The notes under the pieces: model-generated | The model's input: only the letters and a program-made list of their open reading frames with translations | What the model was told of the DNA's origin: nothing | Databases searched by the model: none | DNA from: Fortiea sp. LEGE XX443 | Lineage (GTDB): Bacteria; Cyanobacteriota; Cyanobacteriia; Cyanobacteriales; Nostocaceae | Assembly: GCF_015206815.1 (NCBI RefSeq) | Contig: NZ_JADEXZ010000017.1 | Location: 22,382 to 86,381 of the forward strand | Direction: 5' to 3' | Length of the DNA: 64,000 nt | Part shown: one piece after another, positions 1 to 10,214 of the stretch | Numbering within the stretch: the first letter of the stretch is position 1 | Layout of the letters: every line of letters begins with the position of its first letter | Position numbers and translations under genes: made by a program

Positions 1-1
1 G

Positions 2-889
2 TCGGCGCGTGACAGCGCTCAAGCTCAAGTGAATGAAGCACAGCAAGTATTAGCATTACAACAAGCAGGTTCACGCTCAGAGGATATTCAACAAGCTAGG
101 GCTACAGTCAAACAGAGACAAGAAGCTTTGGCATTGTTAAAAGCTGGCACACGCCGAGAAGATATTGAAGTAGCCCGCGCTCAGGTAACTTCCGCTCGTG
201 GCTCACTGCAAAACATCCAAGCCCAAATCAATGACACGATAATTCGCGCCCCTTTTGATGGTCTTGTAACGCAAAAATTCTCTGATCCTGGCGCTTTTGT
301 AACACCAACTACTTCAGGTAGTTCCGTTTCTTCCGCCACTTCTTCTTCGATTTTGGCTTTAGCTTCGGAGAATCAGGTTGTAGCTAATTTATCAGAATCG
401 AATATTGCCAAAATTAGCCTTGGTCAAAAAGTGACAATTAAAGCCGATGCTTACCCAGGAAAAGTTTTTGAAGGTAAAGTTAGCCAAATTGCTGCTCAAG
501 CAACCATCGAACAAAACGTTACCAGTTTTCAGGTAAAAGTATCTCTGTCAGATCCACAAAATCTACTCCGGTCTGGGATGAATGTGGATATGGATTTCCA
601 AGTTGGTCAAATAGAAAATGCCTTAGTTGTACCCACAGCTGGAGTTGTCCGCCGAGAAAGGGCTACAGGCGTATTTGTTTTAGACGCGAAGGAGCAACCT
701 GTATTCACTCGCATTGAAACTGGCGTTACAGTGAATAACTTTACGGAAGTGAAGTCGGGATTAACAGGTAATGAAAGAGTATTGCTGAGTTTCCCACCGG
801 GTTCAAGACCGCAATCAACACCACGCGGAGGTGTATTTCCTGGTTTAGGAGGTGGCGGTGGACGTTCTCGTGGTAATGCTGCCCCGTAG
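2..889 (+). CDS. HlyD/MacA-type membrane fusion protein, 5' partial
   Basis: The reading frame is open to the window edge, so the N-terminal membrane anchor and lipoyl half are missing; a GTG at 29 is only an internal codon. The remaining part shows the end of an Ala/Gln-rich coiled-coil hairpin (motif AGTRREDIEVARAQV), then the beta-barrel segment starting at IIRAPFDGLVTQ and a Gly-rich C-terminal tail. It closely resembles the full-length protein at 3467-4933. The family forms the periplasmic adaptor between an ABC permease and a TolC duct. Permease and ATPase genes follow on the same strand, in the order seen in devBCA clusters. The substrate cannot be told. Confidence 0.9.
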   Translation, partial: SARDSAQAQVNEAQQVLALQQAGSRSEDIQQARATVKQRQEALALLKAGTRREDIEVARAQVTSARGSLQNIQAQINDTIIRAPFDGLVTQKFSDPGAFVTPTTSGSSVSSATSSSILALASENQVVANLSESNIAKISLGQKVTIKADAYPGKVFEGKVSQIAAQATIEQNVTSFQVKVSLSDPQNLLRSGMNVDMDFQVGQIENALVVPTAGVVRRERATGVFVLDAKEQPVFTRIETGVTVNNFTEVKSGLTGNERVLLSFPPGSRPQSTPRGGVFPGLGGGGGRSRGNAAP

Positions 890-955
890 TCAAGTCAAAA
901 GTTAAAAGTCAAAGTTGAAAGGTTCATACATTAAGGCTGTTAATCCAAAATTGTT

Positions 956-2245
956 ATGCTTCAGGGTTTAGAGAAAATTCAAAAAATTCCGAAAATTCCG
1001 AGTAAGTCTACAGTGCCATTGACAGAAATATTATCAATGGCGGTAGAGACACTGTGGAGTAATAAATTACGCACAGGACTTACCATGCTAGGGGTGATTA
1101 TTGGTATCGCTTCAGTTATTGCCATTACTTCGGTTGGTCAAGGGGTGCAAAAAAGCGTTGAGAACCAAATACAGGCATTGGGTACAGATGTGCTGCAAGT
1201 TTTGGCGGGTGCGCCCAGAAGTGGAAATGTTCGTCAAGGGTTGGGTTCTACCAGTACCTTGACTTGGGAAGATGCCAAGGCCATAGCTCAACAAGCACCA
1301 TCGGTAGATTTGGTTGCGGCTTATCTGCAACGGAATGCCCAAGTAGTGTATGGCGGCGAAAACACTTCAACCACAATTTACGGCACAGATTTAAATTATC
1401 CAGACGCACGAAATACTTATCCTCAAGAGGGGCGATTTTTTAATCAAGAAGAACTCGATTCTCGTAAGCAAGTTGCGGTGATTGGGCCGACAGTCCGAAG
1501 GACACTGTTTGGGAATAGTACTAACGTTATAGGTGAAAAAATTCGGATTCAGGGTGAGACTTATGAAGTGATTGGGGTTACGGAGCCTAAAGGCGCTCAA
1601 GGGCCTATGGATCGAGATGACCAAATTTTTATTCCCCTAACTAGTATGTCGGGGCGACTAGTAGGAAACAATGCCTTAACAGGTGTGTCGGTAAGTGGAA
1701 TTTTAATCAAATCTAGTAATCAGGAAAAATTAGAAGCGGCGCAATTTCAAGTTACTAATATTTTACGCTTGCGTCACGAAATTTATCCACCACAAGTAGA
1801 TGATTTTCGCATTACTAATCAAGCTGATATTGTTAGTACTTTTACTAATGTTGTGGGTTTATTTACCATTATGGTAGTGGCGATCGCAGGGATTTCTCTG
1901 GTGGTTGGGGGAATTGGTATTGCCAATATTATGCTGGTTTCTGTGGTGGAACGGACAAGGGAGATCGGGATTCGTAAAGCAGTAGGAGCAACTAATTCAG
2001 CGATTCTTAATCAATTTTTAGCCGAGGCGATTGTTATATCTATTGTTGGTGGTGGGATTGGTATAGGCAGTGGTATTTTAATTGCTTTTGTAGCAGCTAA
2101 TATTTTTAAATTTCCTTTTGTAATTTCTTTTTTATCAATAATTGTTGGATTTGGTCTTTCTTTATCTGTGGGTTTAGTTGCTGGGGTAATTCCGGCTCGG
2201 AATGCAGCAAAGTTAGATCCAATTACGGCTTTGCGTAGTGATTAA
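956..2245 (+). CDS. MacB/FtsX-type ABC transporter permease
   Basis: The 429-aa protein has the MacB permease layout: a first membrane helix at about residues 38-62 after the motif LWSNKLRTGLTMLGVIIG, a large periplasmic MacB_PCD domain (about 65-285), and three C-terminal helices containing the FtsX motif ERTREIGIRKAVGA. It ends in the typical NAAKLDPITALRSD. No ATPase domain is fused, unlike E. coli MacB, so the separate ATPase gene downstream is needed. The ATG at 956 has no clear Shine-Dalgarno; the internal Met of MAVETLW is a possible start giving the usual short N-terminus. The gap to the upstream adaptor is 66 bases. It is probably one operon with the adaptor and ATPase genes. Confidence 0.92.
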   Translation: MLQGLEKIQKIPKIPSKSTVPLTEILSMAVETLWSNKLRTGLTMLGVIIGIASVIAITSVGQGVQKSVENQIQALGTDVLQVLAGAPRSGNVRQGLGSTSTLTWEDAKAIAQQAPSVDLVAAYLQRNAQVVYGGENTSTTIYGTDLNYPDARNTYPQEGRFFNQEELDSRKQVAVIGPTVRRTLFGNSTNVIGEKIRIQGETYEVIGVTEPKGAQGPMDRDDQIFIPLTSMSGRLVGNNALTGVSVSGILIKSSNQEKLEAAQFQVTNILRLRHEIYPPQVDDFRITNQADIVSTFTNVVGLFTIMVVAIAGISLVVGGIGIANIMLVSVVERTREIGIRKAVGATNSAILNQFLAEAIVISIVGGGIGIGSGILIAFVAANIFKFPFVISFLSIIVGFGLSLSVGLVAGVIPARNAAKLDPITALRSD

Positions 2246-2290
2246 TTGTTTGAAAAATATTTTTTAATCGAACCACAGAGACACGGAGAA

Positions 2291-2332
2291 GCCAGTGCGT
2301 TGCGGGGGTTCCCCCCGTTGTAGCAACTGGCG
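2291..2332. repeat. Small dispersed hairpin repeat (SDR), copy 1
   Basis: The outer stem GCCAGT/ACTGGC encloses an inner GGGGG-TT-CCCCC stem with the core GTTGCGGGGGTTCCCCCC. It sits in the permease-ATPase gap of the first exporter operon. Related hairpins occur at 3111, 10302 and 43883. Confidence 0.8.
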
Positions 2333-2352
2333 CGACGCAGAGAGATAATAAT

Positions 2353-3024
2353 ATGACAAACATGATTTGGATGGAATCTATTACTAAAACCTACCAATTA
2401 GGAGAAATGGATGTTCCAATTTTGAAGGGAATTCAACTGGCGATTGAAGAGGGAGAATATGTAGCAATTATGGGTGCGTCAGGCTCAGGTAAGTCTACGC
2501 TGATGAACATTCTCGGATGTCTAGATAGACCTACTAATGGCAACTATATTTTTGAAGGCAGAAACTTGACTACTTTTAATGATGATGAATTAGCTTATAT
2601 TCGTAATCAAAGGATAGGTTTTGTTTTTCAACAATTTAACTTATTGGCACGGGCGACAGCGCTAGAAAATGTCATGTTGCCGATGGTTTATGCTAACTTA
2701 CCCAAACGTAAACGTCGTGAAAGGGCGTTGGATGCTTTGACAAGGGTGGGATTGAGCGATCGCATTCTTAACCGCCCTAGTCAACTCTCTGGGGGACAAC
2801 AACAACGGGTAGCGATCGCGCGTGCTTTGGTTAATCGGCCAGCATTGGTTTTGGCTGATGAACCAACGGGTGCTTTAGATACTGAAACTTCTTATGAAGT
2901 CATGAATTTACTCACAGAACTGAATCAGCAGGGGATAACGATTGTGATTGTTACCCATGAGCCGGATATTGCTGCTCAAACTAAAAGAACTATTCGTGTA
3001 CAAGATGGTTTGATTGTTGGTTGA
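2353..3024 (+). CDS. MacB/LolD-type ABC transporter ATP-binding protein
   Basis: A 223-aa single-domain ATPase. Walker [10 protein letters not shown] is at residues 41-49, the Q-loop is in [10 protein letters not shown], the signature LSGGQQQR starts at 145, Walker [13 protein letters not shown] starts at 165, and the switch His is in VIVTHE. This is the LolD/MacB subfamily (motif [11 protein letters not shown]), which powers conformational pumping rather than direct substrate translocation. It is third in the adaptor-permease-ATPase cluster and is very similar to the ATPase at 13403-14125. The 107-base gap before it is filled by an SDR hairpin, so the operon may be partly uncoupled there. 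Confidence 0.93.
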   Translation: MTNMIWMESITKTYQLGEMDVPILKGIQLAIEEGEYVAIMGASGSGKSTLMNILGCLDRPTNGNYIFEGRNLTTFNDDELAYIRNQRIGFVFQQFNLLARATALENVMLPMVYANLPKRKRRERALDALTRVGLSDRILNRPSQLSGGQQQRVAIARALVNRPALVLADEPTGALDTETSYEVMNLLTELNQQGITIVIVTHEPDIAAQTKRTIRVQDGLIVG

Positions 3025-3110
3025 GTCTTGAGTTGAAGAAGAATTAACCGCAGATATACGCGGATATAAAGAGCGATACAAACCAGAGCTAATACAATTT
3101 TGGATTTTGC

Positions 3111-3151
3111 GAAAAGTTGTAAGGAGGGTTTCCCTCCGTAGCAAACTTTTC
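3111..3151. repeat. SDR-like hairpin repeat, divergent copy
   Basis: The outer stem GAAAAGTT/AACTTTTC surrounds GGAGGGTTTCCCTCC followed by GTAGCAA. This is the same architecture as the hairpins at 2291 and 10302 with a different outer stem. It lies in the 442-base gap between the two exporter clusters; the rest of that gap shows nothing I can name. Confidence 0.6.
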
Positions 3152-3466
3152 AAGACGGATTTTGGAATGCTTTACTGGTGAGCCAATCATTTTTCAAATT
3201 GGTCTAATTCTTCCCCCCTGCTCTCTACTTTCTTGCAGCCTATTTGTATCAACCTTAAAGTAAAACGGTATCAGTTCACCCATTTAGGTGAAGGCATATA
3301 AAATTACTAAAGACTAATATTAAGAGAAGTTAATTTATATCTTGCACAATTGTGAATAACTATAAAAACTGCTATCTACACTGACTCTTACAACTTGTGA
3401 TCCATCCCGACTGGTAATTCTAGACTACCTTAAAAGCTCAAAGCACTGATTTATTAGGCCGTTATC

Positions 3467-4933
3467 ATGAACACGTATATAGAAGTTCCCGTTATTGGCA
3501 AAATTTATTACCCATCACGCTGGCTGATGGGGTTGATAGGAACGGCGGCTGTGGTGGTTGGTGTTACGACTACCATCAATATGGTTAATCAGGGAAATGA
3601 ACAAGATGTTACACAACTAACTGTTCCTGTAGAAGCTAAAAATGTTACTTTAAAAATTCCTGCCAGTGGTAAGGTTGTACCGGTTCAAAGTGTAAATATC
3701 AGTCCTAAAAATCCTGGGGTGCTGGCAGAATTATATGTAGAACAAGGCGATCGCGTCCAGCAAAATCAAATTATCGCTCGGATGGATATAGGGGATTTGC
3801 AAGCCCAAATCCTTCAGTACCGCGCTAACTTAGCACAAACTCAAGCCCAATTAGATCAAGCCTTAGCAGGTACTCGTCCCCAAGAAGTTACTCAAGCGAA
3901 AGCACGTTTGAGGCAAGCACAAGCACAGTTAGCTCAAGCCCGTGCGGGTAATCGTCCCCAAGAAATTGCTCAAGCTCAAGCCCAAGTGGATGCAGCGCAA
4001 GCAAGGGTGAACTACACCGCTGAACAGGTGAAGCGTTACCAATACCTCTACCAACAAGGTGCGGAGAAAAAGCAATTACTAGATCAAACAGTCAGCGAAG
4101 ATAAATCTGCTCAAGCTAATTTAGAAGAAACTCGTCGTCGGTTGTCGTTGATGCAAAGTGGCTCTCGCAGCGAAGAAATTGAGATGAGGGAAGCAGCAGT
4201 CACCGAAGCACAAGCCGCACTAGTATTATTGGAAGATGGTACGCGCAAAGAAGAAATTGCCCAACGCCGAGCCGCAGTCAAAGCGGCGCAAGCTCAGTTA
4301 GCAGCCGCAGATGTCAAAATGCAAGAGACTGTGATTCGCGCACCATTCTCAGGGATTGTGACGCAGAAATACGCAAACATTGGGGCATTTGTGACACCAA
4401 CTACATCTGCATCTGCAAGTGCGTCGGCGACTTCTAGTTCAATTGTGGCTGTTGCTAAAGGTTTGGAAGTATTAGCACAAATTCCAGAAGCAGATATTGG
4501 CAGAGTTAAACCAGGACAAGCAGTAGAGATTGTGGCTGATGCTTATCCCGACCAAGTTTTTAAAGGTAATGTCCGCTTAATTGCGCCAGAAGCAGTTGTA
4601 GAACAAGGTGTCACATCTTTTCAGGTGCGAGTAGCATTAAATACAGGCACAGATAAACTACGTTCTGGCTTAAATGTAGACTTGACTTTTTTAGGCGATC
4701 GCGTCAACAATACCCTAGTATTACCAACGGTGTCTATCGTCACCGAAAACAGTAAAACTGGTGTATACGTCCTTGATGCTAAAAATCAACCCCAATTTCG
4801 GGAAGTGACAACAGGAGCGCAAATTCAAGACCAAACTCAGGTTTTGTCGGGAGTGGAAGCAGGCGATCGCGTGTTCGTTGACTTACCGAAAGACTATAAA
4901 ATCAAGAAGGCGCAGGAACAACAAAACCAATGA
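3467..4933 (+). CDS. HlyD/MacA-type membrane fusion protein (periplasmic adaptor)
   Basis: This complete 488-aa adaptor has one N-terminal membrane helix at about residues 18-40 and a lipoyl half-motif. A long alpha-helical hairpin (about 110-285) contains two internal repeats of the type AQAQLxQAxAGxRPQExxQA, then comes the second lipoyl half from VIRAPFSGIVTQKYA and a beta-barrel domain. The hairpin tip is the part that docks onto TolC in MacA-type pumps. Its stop codon overlaps the start of the permease gene by 4 bases (ATGA), so the two are translationally coupled. It is a likely partner of a TolC such as the HgdD-like protein at 40539, but the sequence does not prove this. Confidence 0.93.
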   Translation: MNTYIEVPVIGKIYYPSRWLMGLIGTAAVVVGVTTTINMVNQGNEQDVTQLTVPVEAKNVTLKIPASGKVVPVQSVNISPKNPGVLAELYVEQGDRVQQNQIIARMDIGDLQAQILQYRANLAQTQAQLDQALAGTRPQEVTQAKARLRQAQAQLAQARAGNRPQEIAQAQAQVDAAQARVNYTAEQVKRYQYLYQQGAEKKQLLDQTVSEDKSAQANLEETRRRLSLMQSGSRSEEIEMREAAVTEAQAALVLLEDGTRKEEIAQRRAAVKAAQAQLAAADVKMQETVIRAPFSGIVTQKYANIGAFVTPTTSASASASATSSSIVAVAKGLEVLAQIPEADIGRVKPGQAVEIVADAYPDQVFKGNVRLIAPEAVVEQGVTSFQVRVALNTGTDKLRSGLNVDLTFLGDRVNNTLVLPTVSIVTENSKTGVYVLDAKNQPQFREVTTGAQIQDQTQVLSGVEAGDRVFVDLPKDYKIKKAQEQQNQ

Positions 4934-6147
4934 ACTTCTTAGAAAGTGTGCAAATGGCAGGGAAAACTCTGCTATCAAATAAGTTGCGTACTGCTCTCAC
5001 CATGCTGGGAATCGTGATTGGTAACGCTTCGGTAATTGCTATGATTGGCATTGGTGAAGGCGGACAGAGATTCGTTAGTCAAGAATTAGAATCTCTGGGG
5101 CCGAACGTGTTATTTGTGATTCCTGGGAATAGAGAAACCCAGCGTATTTCTCGTGATGTGCCGAAAACTTTAGTTTTAGAAGATGCTAGAGCGATCGCTA
5201 CTCAAGTACCAACAATAGCAGAAGTGACTGGAGAGTTGAATAGCAGACAGGTGGTGACTTACGCTAACAAAAGCACCGATGTCAACATTATTGGTACAAC
5301 GCCCAGCTTTTTGAAAGTACGAGACTTTGAACCTGACAAAGGGCGGTTTTTTTCTGATGTCGATATGAAACGCAGTAACCAAGTTGCGGTGCTTGGCGCA
5401 AAATTAGCCCAAAGACTCTTCGGTAATAATAACCCTGTTGGTCAGCAGTTACGCATTAACAATACCAGCTTTCGCGTGATTGGGGTTTTAGCCGCCAAAG
5501 GTTCAAATCTGGGTGTTGATTATGATGATGCAGCCTTGATACCTGTAATTACAATGGCAAACCGCATTGTCGGGCGGACTTCTCCTTATGGATTGGAGTT
5601 AACTTACATCGTCGCTTCGGCGAAGAATGCCGATAGTGTAGATGCAGCCGTTTTTCAAATTACTAATTTGCTGCGTCAACGCCACAAAATCATCGGTGAA
5701 GATGACTTTACCATCCGCACCCAAAAAGATGCGTTGCAAACCGTCGGACAAATTTCAGGTGCATTAACAATTATGCTGGCTGCGATCGCTGGCATATCCT
5801 TATTTGTTGGCGGCATTGGTATCATGAATATTATGCTCGTTTCCGTCACCGAACGCACCCAAGAAATCGGATTGCGAAAAGCGATCGGTGCAACCGAACA
5901 AGATATATTATTACAGTTCATGATTGAGGCGGTGATTGTTTCCGCCATTGGTGGTTTAGTTGGGACTGCTGTTGGTGTCAGCGGTATTATGATAGTCGCA
6001 ACTTTGACACCTCTAGAAGCAGGTATCTCTCCTGTGGCGATTGCTACGGCTGTTGGTGTTTCTGGTGCGATCGGTTTATTCTTTGGTGTTGTTCCCGCCC
6101 GCCGTGCAGCTAAACTTGATCCAATTGTGGCTTTGAGAAGCGCTTAG
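4930..6147 (+). CDS. MacB/FtsX-type ABC transporter permease
   Basis: A 405-aa permease with the same plan as the one at 956: TM1 after LLSNKLRTALTMLGIVIG, a periplasmic MacB_PCD domain, and three C-terminal helices with ERTQEIGLRKAIGAT. It ends in RRAAKLDPIVALRSA. It overlaps the upstream adaptor by ATGA. No ATPase gene follows directly; the next ABC ATPase of this subfamily is 7.3 kb away at 13403, on the same strand, beyond an accessory island. The simplest reading is a three-gene operon split by insertions. Confidence 0.92.
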   Translation: MNFLESVQMAGKTLLSNKLRTALTMLGIVIGNASVIAMIGIGEGGQRFVSQELESLGPNVLFVIPGNRETQRISRDVPKTLVLEDARAIATQVPTIAEVTGELNSRQVVTYANKSTDVNIIGTTPSFLKVRDFEPDKGRFFSDVDMKRSNQVAVLGAKLAQRLFGNNNPVGQQLRINNTSFRVIGVLAAKGSNLGVDYDDAALIPVITMANRIVGRTSPYGLELTYIVASAKNADSVDAAVFQITNLLRQRHKIIGEDDFTIRTQKDALQTVGQISGALTIMLAAIAGISLFVGGIGIMNIMLVSVTERTQEIGLRKAIGATEQDILLQFMIEAVIVSAIGGLVGTAVGVSGIMIVATLTPLEAGISPVAIATAVGVSGAIGLFFGVVPARRAAKLDPIVALRSA

Positions 6148-6227
6148 TATAAAAAAAATCGGCGTACCTCTGCGTTTACCTCACGCAAAGTAGCGCTGAA
6201 GTAAACGCTTCTACTTAATTTTCCGCC

Positions 6228-6647
6228 TTAAAGTTCAGAGGATGAGATATTCGCTAAATAATCAATCAAATCGCTTTGGCTGGAAAAATCTAACAAAGCC
6301 TCAGCTAAATCTTCCAGTTGAGTAAGAGATAAAGTGCGAATCTGCTGTTCTGTCTGTGGCTCAATTGCACCAAAGCGACGCGTTAGCTGACGTAGAATCA
6401 GTTCTTGCGCCTCCTTTTTCTTTCCTCGTTCTTCTCCTTGTTGCAGCCCTTGTTGCAATCCCTTCTGCAAAATGTCTTGGTAAATCACAGATTCTTGCAT
6501 AATTTCCTCTCTGAAAAGCTGTGTAATCAAACTTTTATCAAACCGCAAACCAGCTAAAACCTGTACACAAGCTGATATATTTTGTCGCTCGTCTTTCTCT
6601 TCAATATATTGTCGTCTAAATATATCACCCACATATTTGAGTATGTA
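6228..6647 (-). pseudogene. 3' fragment of an Rpn/DUF4351-type nuclease gene
   Basis: The 134-aa open frame (GTG at 6632) matches only the C-terminal third of the large cyanobacterial Rpn/PD-(D/E)XK transposase-like family. Visible parts are MGDIFRRQYIEEKDERQNI, a short LQQGLQQGEERGKKK linker and a C-terminal DUF4351-like helix pair (RRFGAIEPQTEQQIRTLSL). The catalytic N-terminal half is absent. Upstream, the frame runs directly into a 119-bp MITE (6646-6764) and stops inside it, and no continuation is visible beyond. I infer that MITE insertion and deletion removed the 5' end. Family assignment is from recall of the motif. Confidence 0.75.
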
Positions 6648-6764
6648 AACCTCATCTATGTTACGATCTGGAGTTTTTGATTATTCTGTTGTGTCATTGC
6701 GACGTAAGTAAGCAATCTCATAATCTCGATAAAAAACTACGATTCTCAAAGTAGACGAGGTTTA
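6646..6764. mobile_element. 119-bp MITE with TA-flanked inverted ends, copy 1
   Basis: The ends are TAAACCTCATCTA and TAGACGAGGTTTA, matching as inverted repeats at 12 of 13 positions. A second copy of exactly 119 bp lies in opposite orientation at 63081-63199, with about 5 differences by eye. The TA dinucleotide at both borders fits insertion by an IS630/Tc1-mariner-type transposase. The element carries no gene of its own. Confidence 0.88.
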
Positions 6765-6795
6765 ATTATGAACGATCGCAGATTTTTTCCAAAGA

Positions 6796-6927
6796 GCGAT
6801 CGCCATCTCATTCCTAACGACACAAGTTGCATTCATAGCGATCGCCATTTTATTCCTAACGACACAAGTTGCATTCGTAGCGATCGCCATCTTATTCCTA
6901 ACGACACAACTTGCATTTGTAGCGATG
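6796..6927. repeat. 42-bp tandem repeat, three copies plus a partial
   Basis: Units start at 6796, 6838 and 6880, with a truncated unit at 6922. Each begins with GCGATCGCCAT (a HIP1 site) and contains CCTAACGACACAA. It lies between the nuclease relic and the TPR-CHAT gene. The rest of the gap to 7090 has no gene that I can see. Confidence 0.9.
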
Positions 6928-7090
6928 TCTCTGCATGAGGTAAATTCCCAAATTTTTCCGAAATTGCGGATAATACTGTTGTAATCAGTTACCAGTTGTC
7001 AGCACCGCACTGAGCCTACCGAAGTGTTATCAGCACAAAAAACTCTGATCACTGATAACTGTTCACTGTTCACTGATTTAACCTCTACTC

Positions 7091-10000
7091 ATGAACGAAC
7101 AGCGCCTACAGGCTTATTATCAGCTAATTCAAACTCTGCTCAGTTGCTCTAGCGGAGAAGAACCGGAAATATTAGCAGCAAATACAGAATTGCTGGATAC
7201 GGGCTTTGTGCGGGTGGTAGCAGCAGTAGCAGAGAATTTTTCACAGCAAGGAGAGGAAAACACCGCTAATTGGCTGAGGAACTTAGCCACACAACTCACC
7301 CCAAAAACTCCCGCCATCACAGAAGAAGATATAGAGATTTACGGGCAATTTATCTTCACAGTATTGCGAACAACAGCAGAAAGCAAGGGCAATCCTCAAG
7401 TAATTTACCCGTTGCTGGCAGCTAACACCGATAAACTTAACCCGATTTTTGCAGAAATATTGCAACCTTGGGCAACCAATACCCTAGCGGAAGCAGAACC
7501 AGAAGCAGCAACATCCATCGCCGCAGTTATTGGTGAATTTAGTAATTTGATTCAGCAGTTCCCCTTGGGTAGCAAAGCCAGCAACATGGAAATTGCTGTT
7601 GCTGGCTACGAAATCATTCAAACTGTTTACACTCGCAGCAATTTTCCTGAACAATGGGCAACAATACAAAATAATCTGGGGAATGCTTACTTTGTCAGAA
7701 TATTGGGAGAGCGGGCGGAGAATATTGAATTAGCGATCGCGGCTTATAGAGCGGCTCTGGAAGTCAGAACCCGCACTGCCTTTCCTCAACAATGGGCAAC
7801 AACGCAAAATAATCTGGGGAATGCTTACTTTGTCAGAATATTGGGAGAGCGGGCGGAGAATATTGAATAAGCGATCGCGGCTTATAGAGCGGCTTTGGAA
7901 GTATTAACCCGCACTGCCTTTCCTCAACAATGGGCAACAACGCAAAATAATCTGGCGACTGCTTACTCTGACAGAATATTGGGAGAGCGGGCGGAGAATA
8001 TTGAACAAGCGATCGCGGCTTATAGAGCGGCTCTGGAAGTCAGAACCCGCACTGCCTTTCCTCAAGAATGGGCAATAACGCAAAATAATCTGGGGAATGC
8101 TTACTTTGTCAGAATATTGGGAGAGCGGGCGGAGAATATTGAACAAGCGATCGCGGCTTATAGAGCGGCTTTGGAAGTATTAACCCGCACTGCCTTTCCT
8201 CAACAATGGGCAACAACGCAAAATAATCTGGCGATTGCTTACAAAAACAGAATATTGGGAGAGCGGGCGGAGAATATTGAACAAGCGATCGCGGCTTATA
8301 GAGCGGCTCTGGAAGTCAGAACCCGCACCGCCTTTCCTCAAGATTGGGCAATGACGCAAAATAATCTGGGGGAAGCTTACCGTAACAGAATATTAGGAGA
8401 GCGGGCGGAGAATATTGAACAAGCGATCGCGGCTTATAGAGCGGCTCTGGAAGTCAGAACCCGCACCGCCTTTCCTCAAGATTGGGCAATGACGCAAAAT
8501 AATCTGGGGAATGCTTACTCTGACAGAATATTGGGAGAGCGGGCGGAGAATATTGAACAAGCGATCGCGGCTTATAGAGCGGCTCTGGAAGTCAGAACCC
8601 GCACTGCCTTTCCTCAAAGCAATGCCGAAACTTTGTTTAATCTCGGCAGACTATACCAAGAAGAATCACAATTTAACTCGGCTTATAATACTTTTGCTCA
8701 AGCAATAGAAACAGTTGAATTTATCCGGGGTGAAATTAATTCTGGGGAAGAAGCCAAGCGTAAACAAGCCGAAGAATGGAATGCGCTTTATCGCTGCATG
8801 GTGGAAGTTTGCCTAGCATTAAACAAAGACACCGAAGCTATAGAATATATCGAACGCAGCAAAACCCGCAACTTAGTCGAACTGTTAACCAAAGCCGCAT
8901 CAACAACACCAGAAAATCTGCCTACAGTTAACAGCAGCATTCAATTTACCGAAATTCAACACCTCTTAGACAACAAAACTGCAATTATCCAGTGGTACAT
9001 TTTTAATGATTGCTTCCGCGCCTTCATCATCACCCGCAACAACCAACCAATAATCTGGCAATCCGAAAAACAAGACTTAGACAATCTTTTTGATTGGATT
9101 AAAAATTACCTTTTGCTTTACTTTACAGATAAACCAAAGTGGCGTTCTGAACTAAACGCACAACTTAGCCAATTAACGCAAATTCTCCACCTCAATCAAA
9201 TAACTTCCCTCATTCCCTCGCACTGCTCAAAATTAATTCTCATTCCCCATCGTTATTTACACCTGTTACCTCTCCAAGCCATCCCCTTATCTGCTCACAA
9301 CTCCACCACACCAGAATATTTATTTGATAAATTCCCTGGTGGCGTGAGTTACGCACCAAGTTGTCAACTATTGCGGTTTACTCAACACCGAGCTAAACAA
9401 TTAGATAACTCACCATTAAATCAACAAAGTCATCTCTTTGCCATTCAAAACCCCAGCAATGATTTACCCTTCACCGATATCGAAGTCGAAACCATCGCCA
9501 CCGACTTTCAACCCTACCAAATCCTCAAACATCAACAAGCCACCAAAACAGCATTAGCAACACCATCAACCAATCAAACTCTTACCAATTCTCAATGGCT
9601 ACACTTTTCTTGTCATGGTTATTTTAACTTTGATTCACCTTTAAAATCCGGCTTACAGTTAGCCAATGCAGTTGTTTCTAAAACTCCCGCCAATAGCAAC
9701 TCATCTCGCCACCTGCGAGTTGATGACGAAAAATATTTAGATTTAGAAAAATGCCTCACCTTAGAAGACATCTTTCAACTCAACTTAAATAACTGTCGTT
9801 TAGTTTGTCTTTCCGCTTGCGAAACCGGCTTAATTGATTCTACAAATAACAGCGACGAATATATAGGTTTAGCCAGTGGCTTTATCAGTGCTGGTGCAGC
9901 CAATATAATTAGTACCTTATGGGCAGTCAGCGACTTTCACACAGCATTATTAATGATTAAATTTTATGAAAACCTGCCAAACCATCAATATAATATGCCC

Positions 10001-10210
10001 TTAGCCTTAAACAATACCCAAAAATGGTTACGCCAAGCAACCCAAGCACAAATAATAGATTGGCTAAAAAATTTAAACAATATGCAGTTAGTGCAAAAAC
10101 AGTCAATTCTCAAAGTTTTAGAAACCGAATATAAACCAGAACAACAGCCATTTAAAAAACCAGAATACTGGGCAGCATTTTGCGCCATCTCTCCTGTTTA
10201 CACCCCTTAA
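7091..10210 (+). pseudogene. TPR-CHAT caspase-like protease, split by one in-frame stop
   Basis: Frames 7091-7870 and 7895-10210 are in the same phase and form one gene of about 1040 codons, broken only by TAA at 7868-7870. The equivalent codon is CAA (Gln) in most repeat units, so a single C-to-T change explains it. The layout is an N-terminal helical region (about 1-170), seven tandem 46-residue TPR-like units (138-bp DNA period, HIP1 sites at 7733 to 8561) with motif QNNLGNAYFVRILGERAEN, further TPR helices, then a C-terminal CHAT domain. The catalytic dyad is visible: His842 in SCHGYF and Cys910 in LSACETG (counting the stop as a codon). CHAT domains are caspase/separase-fold proteases. 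Two co-directional unknown genes follow. Alternatives are recoding, a sequencing error, or re-initiation at 7895 giving a 771-aa protease. Confidence 0.88.
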
Positions 10211-10214
10211 TTCC

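Noticed and set aside
2353..3024. Naming the exporter genes devB, devC and devA
   Set aside because: The order matches devBCA, but the permease and ATPase motifs are of the MacB/LolD subfamily, not those I recall for Anabaena DevC and DevA.
6796..6927. Second regular repeat block as a CRISPR array
   Set aside because: The 42-bp units abut without spacers and are explained as a tandem repeat.
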